Part shown: positions 1 to 9,649 of the stretch, one piece after another
Numbering within the stretch: position 1 is the first letter of the stretch
Layout: every line of letters begins with the position of its first letter
Source: Bartonella birtlesii IBS 325
GTDB taxonomy: Bacteria; Pseudomonadota; Alphaproteobacteria; Rhizobiales; Rhizobiaceae
Length of the DNA: 64,000 bases
Reading direction: 5' to 3'
Assembly (NCBI RefSeq): GCF_000273375.1
Contig: NZ_CM001557.1
Span: 84,388-148,387 of the forward strand
Position numbers and translations under genes: made by a program
Notes under the pieces: model-generated
The model's input: the letters and a program-made list of their open reading frames with translations, nothing else
What the model was told of the DNA's origin: nothing
Database searches by the model: none

Positions 1-2
1 AA

Positions 3-1832
3 AATAGCTCAGGCATTAGCATTTATGGGTTAGATAAAGATGCTGAAGTTAATCTTAAAGATTCAGAAATTCATGCTGATATTTTATTAAAAAATATGAA
101 AAAAGAGCAAATTAATCCACAGAACTTTACATTAACAACCAATCATTCCTATTTAGAAGGTCGAGCAAGAACATTAGGAGAAAATAAGACTATTTTTGAT
201 CTTACAAACAACACAAAATGGCTTTTAAAACCAAGCAAGAGTGCTCTAGATAGTGATGTGGATTCATCTGACTATACCCGATTTACTGTTAGTGAAAATT
301 CATATTCCAACCTTTCTGAACTAAGCCTCACAAACAGCGTTATTGTGTTTGACAAACCTGTAGAGGAACAATACCAAACTTTATTGGTAGGACCTAATCC
401 GCATCAAGAGAATAAAGAACAAAATACAACAATTGCCTATAGTGCAAAAGGTTCTGCAGAAATTCATTTTAACTCTCGCTGGAGCAGTCATTCTCCATTA
501 ATGGAACAAAAAACCGATCGCCTTGTCATCAATGGTGATGTCTCTGGCAGTACCGTAGTTCACATCAATCTTCTAGAAAAGGAGAAAAGAATAGCCGATA
601 GCAGTTCTGTTTGGGGTGAACATATGGCTTCACTCCCTTCAGAGACTCATGGAATTTCAGTCATTCAAGTTTCTGGAAAAGCAGATCAAAGTTCCTTTAC
701 ATTAGCAGGAAAATATATAACGATGGGTGGGTTACCTTATAAATATACACTCAACGCCTACGCACCAGGAACATCCCATGAAAGCCAAAATCTCTTTGGT
801 AAGAATAACCGTGATTTCTGGGATTTCCGCTTGCAAAATGCCTATCTTGATAAAGACAAGAAGATCAGGGCTCTTGTACCACAAGTAGCGAATTATTTGG
901 TCGCACCTGGTGTTTTATTTTCTGCTGGATTTACTGATGTAAAAAACCAAAACGCATTGTTAGACAATATATATACAACAATGTTTGAAGCAGAAAATAA
1001 GAAGAAAAAAGCTCTCTTTTTATCCTCCTATGGTGAAAAAGTTACCTTATCTTCCAATCGTGATCCTCTACATTATGGTTACGGTGCTGATGTAAATTAT
1101 GGTGCGCTGCAAATAGGTGTCGTATTAGCAGCATTAGAAGCGAAAGATATCAATACACATTTTGGTCTTTTAGGAACCTACGGGAAACTTGCCTTTACGC
1201 CAAAAGATATGGAAGATTCTGAAAAGACAATTCTTGATAAGTGGTCTCTTACAGCTTACAGTGATATAAGACATAGCAACGGTATGTACGTAAATGCGCT
1301 TCTTTCTTACGGAGCTTTAAAAGGAAATATTACTACAGCTCTTATTGGCAATGCTGCAAAATTAGATGGCACTGAAACATTCAATATATCTGCAACTATT
1401 GGCCAAAAATTAGCAACAGGTATGGAAGGACTCATATTTGAGCCACAAGCGCAGTTTATTTATCAAAATCTTATGTTTGATACACTTTCAGATGCAAATA
1501 ATTTTGAAGTTGATATGGGCAATCCGCATCAATGGTTGGTACGCATTGGTGGACGTTTAACACAAACTCTTAAAACTATGGAAGAAGGTCATGCTGTTTC
1601 TTTCTATGGTAAACTAAATGTGACCAAAGCTTTTGCTGATGGTAAAACAATAAAAATTGTCGACAGTTTTTATCTTGATCCTACCGGTTCTTCTATTGAA
1701 GGTGGTGTTGGTGTTAATGCCTTCCTCTCTCAAAATATTGCTCTCCATGGTGATATTAGTTATCGGCAAAAACTGCAAAAAGCTGGTGTATCTGGAATCA
1801 ATTTTTCTGGTGGAATACGCTATCATTTCTAA
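3..1832 (+). CDS. Autotransporter, C-terminal part (5' end outside window)
   Basis: The reading frame is open from base 3, so the gene enters from the left edge and only about 609 C-terminal residues are visible. The first ~350 visible residues are polar, Asn/Ser/Thr-rich beta-helix-like passenger sequence. The last ~250 residues (from about base 1068) alternate hydrophobic and polar residues with many aromatics and Gly, and the protein ends in Tyr-His-Phe, as expected for an outer-membrane autotransporter barrel with a terminal aromatic residue. Such proteins secrete their own passenger to the cell surface, and Bartonella has a family of inducible autotransporters of this kind. Which member this is cannot be told without the N-terminus. 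A hairpin terminator follows 25 bases after the stop. Confidence 0.85.
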   Translation, partial: NSSGISIYGLDKDAEVNLKDSEIHADILLKNMKKEQINPQNFTLTTNHSYLEGRARTLGENKTIFDLTNNTKWLLKPSKSALDSDVDSSDYTRFTVSENSYSNLSELSLTNSVIVFDKPVEEQYQTLLVGPNPHQENKEQNTTIAYSAKGSAEIHFNSRWSSHSPLMEQKTDRLVINGDVSGSTVVHINLLEKEKRIADSSSVWGEHMASLPSETHGISVIQVSGKADQSSFTLAGKYITMGGLPYKYTLNAYAPGTSHESQNLFGKNNRDFWDFRLQNAYLDKDKKIRALVPQVANYLVAPGVLFSAGFTDVKNQNALLDNIYTTMFEAENKKKKALFLSSYGEKVTLSSNRDPLHYGYGADVNYGALQIGVVLAALEAKDINTHFGLLGTYGKLAFTPKDMEDSEKTILDKWSLTAYSDIRHSNGMYVNALLSYGALKGNITTALIGNAAKLDGTETFNISATIGQKLATGMEGLIFEPQAQFIYQNLMFDTLSDANNFEVDMGNPHQWLVRIGGRLTQTLKTMEEGHAVSFYGKLNVTKAFADGKTIKIVDSFYLDPTGSSIEGGVGVNAFLSQNIALHGDISYRQKLQKAGVSGINFSGGIRYHF

Positions 1833-1856
1833 AGCAAAGTCGGTATTAATTTTAAT

Positions 1857-1885
1857 AAAGGCAGCTAAAAGTGCTGCCTTTTATA
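1857..1885 (+). terminator. Rho-independent terminator of the autotransporter gene
   Basis: AAAGGCAGC (1857-1865) pairs with GCTGCCTTT (1873-1881) around a 7-base loop and runs into TTTTATAA. It lies 25 bases after the autotransporter stop. The rest of 1833-2141 shows no gene. Confidence 0.8.
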
Positions 1886-2141
1886 ATTTCTATTTTGTTT
1901 TGCATAAAATCTTACGAGAACATGCTAAAATGTCATTCAATAGGCAGGAAAACCTTTTCCAATCATTAAAAAAAATGACATCTCTTCTTCACTAATACCA
2001 TTCTCTCTAGTTAAAGAGCAGATCTTTGCTATACGCATCAAATTTATCTAATTACGACACACCTACGGGTATATGCCCGCTAAACAAATCCTAATCCTCT
2101 CACTTTTCTACCAAGAATCTCCTCTATGAACTGAATTTTGT

Positions 2142-2549
2142 TCACCGCTCCTCTGTTTCTTTCGTACGTGCAACAACTTGCATCACTTGTGAAAGATCAT
2201 TGACAGCATCCAAATGTGTTTGAAGCAACTCACTATTACGATGTAGTTTTCTCTGTAAACCCGCTAGTAAATTTTCAACCTCATTTTCAATATCTTCATT
2301 CATATAGCGTTTTACATCACTTATAGACTTATTAAGATCACGTAAGCCACGTATTTTACATAAATTTATTTCTTCATAATCTGGAACACCATTGCTCTCT
2401 AACATATTGCTTTCATAATCGACAACTTGTGCCAATCCTTTAACAGCAGCAACAAATTTTGTCATAGCCCAATCCCGATCGATAAGATTATTATCAAGGA
2501 CTTTTGCTTTTGCTGCAAAGCTATCATCACCATATTGCATGACCGACAT
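2142..2549 (-). CDS. Hypothetical helical protein, 135 aa
   Basis: The start is supported by GAAGGGGAAATAGAATG, a good ribosome binding site. The product is soluble, highly charged and predicted helical, with heptad-like Leu/Val spacing from about residue 40 to the end. No signal peptide, membrane segment or catalytic motif is visible. The family is not recognised. The general look (short, coiled, acidic) fits a chaperone or structural partner, but this is only an impression. It stands alone, with no operon partner on either side. Base composition is slightly less AT-rich than the flanking gene-free DNA, consistent with a maintained gene. Confidence 0.6.
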   Translation of the reverse strand: MSVMQYGDDSFAAKAKVLDNNLIDRDWAMTKFVAAVKGLAQVVDYESNMLESNGVPDYEEINLCKIRGLRDLNKSISDVKRYMNEDIENEVENLLAGLQRKLHRNSELLQTHLDAVNDLSQVMQVVARTKETEER

Positions 2550-3675
2550 TCTATTTCCCCTTCATATCACTCAATTTTGCTCTCAAATAGCAAATAAGGA
2601 AGATTAAACGACCTTCTCTTTAAATGCTGATACACCCAAATCGTACTCATACATTTAATTGCACTCCATTGTGCATAAATTCATTGTGCTAATATTGCTC
2701 CAACACAACATGATAATCTCAAAAAGCATAACAGCTATTAGACTTTTAACGCATTATGTGGAATATTTTCTTTGCTCCCCTTACTCTTAGCGTGATAAAA
2801 ATTCACCAAAAGGCCGCAAATCATCATATCGCTCTGTATATGTCAGAAAGCTCCAAATTTACTCTGCCGCAAATCTTTTGCCTGTATTATCTATATCGAC
2901 TTAGACAAAAAACGATAATGTGTTAACACGCTCATATGCCGATAAAATCCATAGCACATAAAAACTTAAACGCATTAAAAATTTCAGCAAGTTAAAGGTT
3001 TTAGCATTTCACCCTCCATAGCCTTTGGCTTTTTATGCACCCGATGCTGTATACTTTTTAGCACACAAACAAATCCGGCTTACACACATCCAGAAAAATT
3101 GACTCTCCCATGCTATTTTCTGCATACATAGCATTTTGCATAAAATCCAAAAAGAGCAATCTTTTGAACAGATCAGCCACACGGCACTCTCAAAAAAGAC
3201 ACCTTAAATAGCTAACTCACTACAAATCTGCCTTTTTTAAAAATTATTAGCTTTTCTTTGCAATAAAAGACTATATAGGATTTTTGCTTCCCTTTCAAGA
3301 GTTCTTAAAAACATACAGTCTTATTAAGCTTTCGAGAGTTTTAAATTGTCTCATTTTGAAGTTTACAGCATTTCTGTATGACATCATCTTCTTCATATCA
3401 CTGCATTAAATCCATGTCACTGCATTAAATCCATATCACTGCATTAAATATTGTGTAGGTTTGCTGCTAATGCCGCTTTGTTACATTTAAACCCCATACG
3501 TAAAAATCATCAAAACAAGAAGTTCCTAAACAGTAAAACTTCATCTTTTTCATACTTCACAGTATAAAAACACTATTCTCATAAGAAAAAATTTAAGCTT
3601 GCCGCATATGTTAATCAGCATATATTATAACTGTAACATACTGTTATGAACAAAAAAGAACAGCAAGAGGTTTTT
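2550..3675. other. Gene-poor stretch, about 1.1 kb
   Basis: No open frame with a credible start and ribosome binding site was seen on either strand. The stretch contains a short tandem repeat (3394-3450) and otherwise looks like decayed AT-rich DNA. Confidence 0.6.
3394..3450. repeat. 19-bp tandem repeat, three units
   Basis: Three consecutive 19-base units (3394-3412, 3413-3431, 3432-3450) share CAT[A/G]TCACTGCATTAAAT. The units differ at only two positions. No function is visible. Simple replication slippage is the likely origin. Confidence 0.85.
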
Positions 3676-3771
3676 ATGGTTGATATGATAAAATCTGCTA
3701 TGCTTTATTTAACCCTGATTGTTACCATCAATGCTCTCGTCGCGCTAGCTCTGTTAAGAAAAACACAATAG
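3676..3771 (+). CDS. Small one-pass membrane protein, 31 aa
   Basis: The frame starts at an ATG preceded by CAAGAGGTTTTT, a good AGAGG ribosome binding site at normal spacing. An in-frame ATG 30 bases upstream (3646) has no such site. The product has one hydrophobic segment of about 19 residues followed by Arg-Lys-Thr-Gln, so it would be a small single-span membrane peptide. Nothing else is known of it from the sequence. It could be a chance frame, but the ribosome binding site and the membrane profile argue for a real gene. Confidence 0.4.
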   Translation: MVDMIKSAMLYLTLIVTINALVALALLRKTQ

Positions 3772-4477
3772 CTGTACCTTCCCAAGTTTTTGTATAATCT
3801 GAACAAATAAGTACTACGAATTTTTGTAACATTTGAAGATATGAATGTTAAGACAACCAAATCTCCCAGGCATTAATTTCAGTTGCTGTCTTTAATTATT
3901 CTTGTGTTAATCTTTATTTTTTATGTGCATTTTTAACAACCCAAGAGAATATTTATTCTTTTCTCAATTCGCTTTTAAAAGGAGCACTTCCACCCCCCAA
4001 AAACAAAAGCTCTTACCCTTCTCACCAATCTGTAACAAAATTACTTTTGCTGGAAAGCATTCACTTAACAACCAAACATATGCCATCTTTCCAAATGCAC
4101 CAGACAAACTCTCTATTTTGTTCAACTTTATGCTTTTGTCCATTGATTGGAAGAAAATTGAAATCAGAGAGATAACATTGTTTTTTGCTCTGTATGATAG
4201 ACACTATCACCGTAATGCAACTTGCACTGATATTTTAGATACAAATCTAATTCTTTTATAACTGCTAAAAACTTAGCATCCAGAAAAATAAGAAACTCTG
4301 CATAAAGCAGAGTTTCTTATTTAAAGCCTTTCTCTTTTTACTTTTCAAGTTAAGATGATCTTTCACTTAAAGCAGAAAAAACAAGACACTTATTTTTGTC
4401 TAAAACTTCACTTTTATACTATTATTTTTCAGATTCAGGAGATTTTAAGTAAAGTTTTTCAACTTCACATTAAAAAT
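3772..4477. other. Gap between small genes, one doubtful frame and a terminator
   Basis: The only long frame here (3923-4261, 112 codons, + strand) has no ribosome binding site and a composition typical of chance frames, so it is not called. A strong hairpin at 4290-4318 is listed separately. Confidence 0.5.
4290..4322. terminator. Strong hairpin, probable bidirectional terminator
   Basis: AAGAAACTCTGC (4290-4301) pairs perfectly with GCAGAGTTTCTT (4307-4318) around a 5-base loop. AT-rich flanks on both sides would allow termination in either direction, including transcription arriving from the minus-strand lipoprotein gene at 4478-4687. Confidence 0.7.
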
Positions 4478-4687
4478 TCACATACCATATCCAAGAGTTG
4501 CTTTCAAAACATTTTTACAATTCTCAGATGCCTGAAAAGACGGGCCTGCAGACGCGCATTTCTTATACCATTTATCGAGTAACTCTCCATCTTTCTTAAA
4601 ATCTTCTACGCTATAGACCTTTTCTTCACAACCAACTACCGCAAGCCCAGTACAAAATAGCAATGCTGTGATGATAACTTTGTTCAT
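4478..4687 (-). CDS. EexN-type small lipoprotein, 69 aa
   Basis: The N-terminus is a lipoprotein signal ending in Val-Val-Gly-Cys (lipobox, Cys at about residue 20). Next comes the family block Tyr-Ser-Val-Glu-Asp-Phe-Lys-Lys-Asp, then Trp-x-x-Lys-Cys and a late Asn-Cys. Seven genes in the window share this pattern. It matches the EexN family, named after plasmid entry-exclusion lipoproteins that sit in the inner membrane and limit redundant conjugation. This copy lies outside any T4SS operon, next to a second copy (4872-5147, same strand), and has a shortened C-terminus. Its N-terminal DNA is very similar to the copies inside the Vbh operon, so it is probably a dispersed duplicate. Whether it still functions is unknown. 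Confidence 0.75.
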   Translation of the reverse strand: MNKVIITALLFCTGLAVVGCEEKVYSVEDFKKDGELLDKWYKKCASAGPSFQASENCKNVLKATLGYGM

Positions 4688-4871
4688 AAATAAATTCCCC
4701 TTCTTTTAGATTTACAAAATTTTAGCACAAATCCCATTAAAATTGTACATTTAGTTCATTGTGCATGTTCAAAAATTCTATCCCTCCTCTGTACGTAACT
4801 TTTTATAACCCTAAACAAAATATAAAAAAATCGTGCCCTCATATATTGTTTATAATTTACTTGTTGTCTTG

Positions 4872-5147
4872 TTATTTTCCAGTTTCATTTTTCTCTTTGT
4901 GATCGTCAAGAAGTTCCTTTGCAAGATTTTTATAATATTCTCGAAAAAGCTCCATACCAGCTTGTACGACATTCTGACAATTTTTGGATTTCACGAGTGA
5001 AGATAGCCCCATCTCCGTACATTTCTTTTGCCATTCTTTCATTAATTCCTTATCTTTCTTAAAATCCTCCACGCTGTAGTCCCTTTTGCAACCAACAGCA
5101 ACAAATCCAGTACAAAGCAGCAGTGCTGTAATAATGACTTTGTTCAT
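4872..5147 (-). CDS. EexN-type small lipoprotein, 91 aa
   Basis: Signal peptide with lipobox Val-Ala-Val-Gly-Cys, then the block Tyr-Ser-Val-Glu-Asp-Phe-Lys-Lys-Asp and Trp-Gln-Lys-Lys-Cys, then Lys-Asn-Cys, and a charged helical tail rich in Lys and Glu. It is full length compared with the copies in the Vbh operon (88 to 107 aa). An AGAGGGGT-type ribosome binding site precedes the ATG. It lies upstream of the shorter copy at 4478-4687 in the same direction, separated by 184 bases of AT-rich DNA, so the two arose by duplication but need not be co-transcribed. Expected location is the periplasmic face of the inner membrane. Confidence 0.8.
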   Translation of the reverse strand: MNKVIITALLLCTGFVAVGCKRDYSVEDFKKDKELMKEWQKKCTEMGLSSLVKSKNCQNVVQAGMELFREYYKNLAKELLDDHKEKNETGK

Positions 5148-6390
5148 AATTTTACCCCTCTTTTGTTTTACACTTTAATGGCTATAGGGTTGTATTCCAT
5201 CATTTTTTATTACACCTGCAATATATCTCTTTGAGAAATGCTCATAGCTGCAACACAAACATACTGAATTATAAGAGCAGCTTACATTTGCAACACTCCC
5301 AGCACAATTGTTCATCGTGATTGAAGTCCTCAAACCTCAGCAGCAATTGAGACATCTTTGCCTTGTTCAAAAAGCTTTTTAACCACTTCCTTTTTTCAAA
5401 AAAATACTTGGTTACAAAAACAAAATATCACAAATACCCCATGAAACACTTGCAATATCTGTCATCATTGCTATTTTCTCGCAAACAAAAACAACATCTC
5501 TCATGCACGAATTTCATCCACCATATCTATATTGCCGGAAAAAAAGTTTTGATATAATTTCCTATATCCTTACAACAATACTGTAAGCAATATTCCAAAA
5601 CAACCTTACATGTCTCAGAAAAACAAAGAAATCGGGTTCCATTCCCTCAAAAAAACATCACAGTCCATCAAAGAATGTGGAGCCATAAAACAATATCAAG
5701 CAAATGAAAGGAGATTTCTTTTGTAGATTTTAAGCGGAAGGCAAATTTTACTAAGCAACCCTATTAGTGAATAAAAAACTTATTTTCAGCCTCCCTCCGA
5801 ACTTCAATAAAGTTTAATAATAAAACTATAGTTAAGAAAATAATCAACACCACTAGCTTTTCATAATAAAGTAAACAAGCGCTAACTTCAAATTAAAAAA
5901 CGTTATCAACACAATTCTTAAAGAAAATCTATGCGTTTCTTCAACTACTCTGGCGCAAATAAGCTTACGGATGATCATACCTATAGACGAGGAATGGAGA
6001 AAAAACTATCCTTATATTCAATTATAGAATGTTAAATGCTGTAAAATACAGTAATTTTCTTAACCATAGTACGAGTAGATATGCTAACATTTCTCCAGAT
6101 AAACGCATATCAAATATGGTACTTTTATCTGTTTGACCATCACAACCGCCCTTCTTTCTCATTACTATAAGAAGATATCACTTATAAAAAGTGCGCATTC
6201 TCTTTCATACCAGCTCGCATTTATTCTCTAGTGATTTATATTCAAATTGATTCAACCAAGCCTTGTTAAAAGAACGCAAAACAACAGAGAAACCAGATAA
6301 TGTATAATCATAAGACATCACCGCTCAGTATGTATCTATAATATCTACCTGTTAGAAAAAAACTCTAAACCAATGGAATTGTATTATTTT
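5148..6390. other. Gene-free stretch, about 1.2 kb
   Basis: Only short chance frames were found (the longest, 5363-5557, has no ribosome binding site and no recognisable content). No RNA gene, repeat or hairpin stood out. It separates the lipoprotein pair from the ParA locus. Confidence 0.6.
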
Positions 6391-6621
6391 TTACACTTTT
6401 CCATATTTCTTTGAAAGCAATTCGCGCACCTCATCTGCTATTTTTGTCCCGCGACTTGCACAACTCACCTTAATCAAGCGATGCAAATTTTCCGGCACAT
6501 CGATTGTGAGGCGCTTCATACCGCCATCATTGCCTTTATGATTTCCCACCCATGCATCAGCTGTTAAAGGAATTGATTTATTAGTTGGCTTTGTCCCGAT
6601 CTTAATTTTTTTACTCATCAT
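6391..6621 (-). CDS. Small partner of ParA, ribbon-helix-helix-like, 76 aa
   Basis: The gene overlaps the end of the ParA gene in an ATGA junction, so the two are translationally coupled. The N-terminal third is basic and polar. The C-terminal part (about residues 35-76) reads Lys-Arg-Leu-Thr-Ile-Asp-Val-Pro followed by two short helices, typical of a ribbon-helix-helix DNA-binding fold. Small proteins of this kind accompany ParA/VirC1-type ATPases on plasmids of alphaproteobacteria. Inference: it binds a partition or transfer site and works with ParA. Its presence beside a T4SS locus points to a plasmid ancestor. Confidence 0.7.
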   Translation of the reverse strand: MMSKKIKIGTKPTNKSIPLTADAWVGNHKGNDGGMKRLTIDVPENLHRLIKVSCASRGTKIADEVRELLSKKYGKV

Positions 6622-7244
6622 ACGAACTCCTTGATTTCCAGTGCAACAGCTTCAATTTCTGCTGCCGCTGGTCCATGTTTATCGATTTCATAGACGGCCT
6701 TTCCCTGTGCTGCAGCTTCCGCAAAAATTACACGCTGAGCAATGGTTGCAGAAAGAACATGCAGGGGATATACTCCAAGAGCTTCTCCCACATCACGCCC
6801 AATCGCTGTATTAACTATTTTACGATTAATAACAAAAGCAGATTTAAGATTTTCTTTATAAACCCGTGCTTCATCAATAAGCTTTACAATACCATCGGCT
6901 GCCCAAATATCATATGGACTAGGCTGCACAGGAATGAGCACAAAATCCGAAGCCATAAGAGCACTGCGAGCAAGATCAGTTACGCGTGGAGGCCCATCAA
7001 TAATGATATGATCATAATCATGACAAATCTGTGTAATCTCTTTATGAATCGTTGCACGCGGCAAACCGAGCACTGGAAACAAGGGGGCCTCTTCACGCGC
7101 AGCAGCCCAATCCAATGCGCTCCCCTGCGGATCACCATCAATAAGCAATACACGTGCTCCAGAGTACGCAAAATTAGCAGCAAGATTCACACTCAAAGTG
7201 GTTTTTCCTACCCCTCCCTTTTGATTCAAGATTCCAATAATCAT
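6618..7244 (-). CDS. parA: ParA family ATPase, plasmid partition/VirC1 type, 208 aa
   Basis: The deviant Walker A motif Lys-Gly-Gly-Val-Gly-Lys-Thr-Thr is at residues 9-16, the Asp-Gly-Asp-Pro-Gln switch at about 36-40, and the Ile-Ile-Ile-Asp-Gly-Pro-Pro Walker B region near 80. At 208 aa it has the compact size of plasmid ParA and VirC1 proteins and lacks the N-terminal DNA-binding domain of larger ParA proteins. Such ATPases segregate plasmids or, as VirC1, bring transfer DNA to the cell pole and T4SS. The gene forms an operon with a small DNA-binding protein gene. It lies 4.6 kb before the Vbh T4SS with core genes between, so the plasmid-derived block may have been split by rearrangement. 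Confidence 0.88.
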   Translation of the reverse strand: MIIGILNQKGGVGKTTLSVNLAANFAYSGARVLLIDGDPQGSALDWAAAREEAPLFPVLGLPRATIHKEITQICHDYDHIIIDGPPRVTDLARSALMASDFVLIPVQPSPYDIWAADGIVKLIDEARVYKENLKSAFVINRKIVNTAIGRDVGEALGVYPLHVLSATIAQRVIFAEAAAQGKAVYEIDKHGPAAAEIEAVALEIKEFV

Positions 7245-7659
7245 TCATTACGCCTTTCAGCTTTATCGTTTTTACGATTATACAGAAAACGATAAAGGAG
7301 GCAAGCACCTCACACGTGCAAAAAACGCATCTCCCCTATTCCATGATAAAGAAACAGCCAAAGTTTTTCCCTTGATATAAAAGGGATGAAAGCAAAAATA
7401 TTGTCTCTATTAGGGATCTAAGGTTATATGAGAAAAAATGATAGAAGATGTAATTATAAATCAAAGCATTAACGAAAATGCAGTAAATAAAATTTATCAC
7501 AATGCAATCCACTGTTTCAAAAACAAGTCTTTTTCTCAGCAAAGGAGAGTTTTTTTAAAAATATGAACAAACGCTCATCTTTCATAATATTTCTCTTCAG
7601 CATCTTTTTTGAGTATAGCAAAAAATATTATGAAGAGAGCAGTATGGGAGAAAAACAAA

Positions 7660-7989
7660 ATGCACATACAAAAAATTGACCACGATATTTTTATTAGTAG
7701 TCAAATCAGCGTGGAAAATATCAAAATATTAGCACAAGCAGGCTTTAAAACGATTATCTGTAACCGTCCCGATCAAGAAGAGCCTCACCAACCTGATTTT
7801 TGCACCATTAAAGCAACAGCAGACGAATATGGCATAACAGCCCACTATATTCCTATCGTACCACCTTCCATAAAACAATCAGATATTGAAGCCATGAAAA
7901 CAATTTTAAAAAAAGCCCCCAGACCCCTACTCGCCTATTGTCATCACGGAACACGCTCAAGATATCTTTATCAATTAGCCTGCCTTTAA
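7660..7989 (+). CDS. BLH/TIGR01244-type phosphatase domain protein, 109 aa
   Basis: The start at 7660 is preceded by GGGAGAAAAACAAA. An in-frame ATG 51 bases upstream lacks a clear ribosome binding site. The product is a small dual-specificity-phosphatase-like fold: an N-terminal beta strand with Ile-Ser-Ser-Gln, a middle Ile-Ile-Cys-Asn-Arg-Pro-Asp block, and the signature Ala-Tyr-Cys-His-His-Gly-Thr-Arg-Ser near residue 93, with the catalytic Cys and Arg present. This matches the family found alone or fused to beta-lactamase-like hydrolases. The physiological substrate is unknown. The gene stands alone, divergent from the ParA locus. Confidence 0.75.
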   Translation: MHIQKIDHDIFISSQISVENIKILAQAGFKTIICNRPDQEEPHQPDFCTIKATADEYGITAHYIPIVPPSIKQSDIEAMKTILKKAPRPLLAYCHHGTRSRYLYQLACL

Positions 7990-8484
7990 ACTTGCCTTAA
8001 TGGAGATCATACCCCACAAATGCTCTCCACGTGCCATGATATTGTATATCCATAGGCTTATTTTAAAGAGACATCCCTCATACTCCCCAGCCCATCCATG
8101 GGTGGTAAAAGCTCCATATCACGATAAAAACATTATGCACCAACGCCCCACACCCATGAAGATACAAACCGGCACCATCACACATTCTACCAGCACAAAA
8201 TGCTGCCATCCCTCCTTGACACTTGAGAGCATTCATAACAGGTATTCTTATTTTTTTCCAAACACTTTATTCCTCATAAACCAACCTTGCTTACAAGGTA
8301 CAAAGAAAAGATGTTGATTGCTTGACCACAAACAATTAAAAAACAGCATTTTTTGCCTATCGCGATCACAGAATAAGTTTTCTACACCTTTATTGGTTCG
8401 AGCATCTTTCATCATAAATTTTAACAGATCAGAAAGAAACAAGCAGTAAAGTTTCATAGAAGAATCATAAAATTTCATAAAGTT
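7990..8484. other. Gap without a convincing gene
   Basis: Two frames overlap here on opposite strands (8000-8317 and 8248-8523). Neither has a ribosome binding site or a recognisable product. The stretch looks like spacer or decayed DNA. Confidence 0.5.
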
Positions 8485-8664
8485 ATGAAAAAGATAAAGA
8501 CAATACTTAAATCTGATCTGCATCTATTAGATGCCGCCTCTCACCAACGCAAAAAGCATATATTGCATAACGTTTTAGAATATATCTTCGTGATCATAGT
8601 CAGTTTAAGTGCTATTTTTGCTACCATTATCTCTTTTGCAGATCAACTTAAGACATATTTTTAA
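8485..8664 (+). CDS. Small membrane protein, 59 aa
   Basis: A 60-codon frame starts ATGAAAAAGATAAAG and ends TATTTTTAA. The first 30 residues are basic and amphipathic, with Lys, His and Arg. A hydrophobic segment of about 20 residues follows (residues 33-52), then a short polar tail. The 3' end overlaps the last codons of ribF on the other strand by 17 bases. The ribosome binding site is weak, so expression is uncertain. No family is recognised. Confidence 0.4.
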   Translation: MKKIKTILKSDLHLLDAASHQRKKHILHNVLEYIFVIIVSLSAIFATIISFADQLKTYF

Positions 8665-9649
8665 AAGTAAGCAGCTCATCCAATTGTGATAAGGGTTGTA
8701 CTTTTGCTAAAATTGCCTTTGCGGCTTTTTCATCACGTTGCATTTGTGCAATCAAAGGCTCTAGCCCATCAAATTTTTTTTGCCCACGTAAAAACTGAAA
8801 AAAAGAAACGGTGCAACTTTCCCCATAAAGATCATCGTTAAAATCAAACAAATAAGTTTCCAACAACGGAGCACCATCTTTAACAACCGTTGGGCGACAA
8901 CCAAAACTTGCTACCCCATCATGTAAAATACCGTTAGCACGGCGCAATCGTACGGCATAAACCCCATGTGCCAAACTGACTTGGAGAGGAAGCGCTTGGT
9001 TAGCAGTCGGAAACCCCAAAAGACGGCCAAGTTGCTCACCTTGAATAACATCTGAACGCACACGGTAACGCGTGCCCAACAAATGGGCTGCCTTTTCCAC
9101 TTGTCCCTGAGAGAGAAGTTTACGAACAGAACTAGAAGAAACAATCAATTGCTGTGCATCCTGCGTGGTGGATAAGCAAGGCATCTGTACAACCTCAAAT
9201 CCATATTCTTTTCCTCTTTGACAAAGTAGCTGTGAATTTCCACTTTTTTTGTAACCAAATCGAAAATTTTCACCCGTTACCACTACATAAACATCAAAAG
9301 CTTCTTTTAAAATGGCATGAATAAATTGATCTGCTGAAAGAGCTGCAAAATCTGCATCAAAGGGCTGTTCAATCACTCCATTAAACCCAAGGATTTTTAA
9401 AATTTCTGCTTTTTCAGCAGCTTCTGTCAAGCGATCAACAGGCGCTGAGGGCTGAAAAAAACTCCTTGGATGGGGTTCAAAGGTTAAAACAACAGCAGGT
9501 TTATTTTTTATACGCGCTATATCAAGCGCTTTTTGGAGCACCACCTGATGTCCACGATGGACACCATCAAAATTTCCAAGTGCTAACACCGCTCCCCGCC
9601 AAGTTATAGGAAGTCTATCAATCCCCTGAAGACGCAAAAATTCAGACAT
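8648..9649 (-). CDS. ribF: Bifunctional riboflavin kinase / FAD synthetase
   Basis: RibF phosphorylates riboflavin to FMN and adenylylates FMN to FAD. The N-terminal nucleotidyltransferase domain begins with Leu-Gly-Asn-Phe-Asp-Gly-Val-His-Arg-Gly-His near residue 25. The C-terminal kinase domain has Gly-Phe-Pro-Thr-Ala-Asn near residue 200. At 333 aa the length is normal. The start at 9649 overlaps the stop of the upstream HAD gene as TAATG, which is typical of translational coupling. An alternative ATG 15 bases upstream is less likely. The HAD-ribF pair is a common arrangement in Rhizobiales and marks this segment as chromosomal core. Confidence 0.93.
   Translation of the reverse strand: MSEFLRLQGIDRLPITWRGAVLALGNFDGVHRGHQVVLQKALDIARIKNKPAVVLTFEPHPRSFFQPSAPVDRLTEAAEKAEILKILGFNGVIEQPFDADFAALSADQFIHAILKEAFDVYVVVTGENFRFGYKKSGNSQLLCQRGKEYGFEVVQMPCLSTTQDAQQLIVSSSSVRKLLSQGQVEKAAHLLGTRYRVRSDVIQGEQLGRLLGFPTANQALPLQVSLAHGVYAVRLRRANGILHDGVASFGCRPTVVKDGAPLLETYLFDFNDDLYGESCTVSFFQFLRGQKKFDGLEPLIAQMQRDEKAAKAILAKVQPLSQLDELLTFKNMS

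Noticed and set aside
3394..3450. Possible CRISPR array
   Set aside because: The three 19-base units are directly adjacent with no spacers.
3923..4261. 112-codon frame on the + strand
   Set aside because: No ribosome binding site, no recognisable family, and a composition like translated AT-rich spacer.
6675..7295. 206-codon + strand frame
   Set aside because: It is exactly antisense to the clear parA gene.
8000..8523. Overlapping frames on both strands after the phosphatase gene
   Set aside because: They overlap each other antisense and neither has a start signal or a plausible protein profile.
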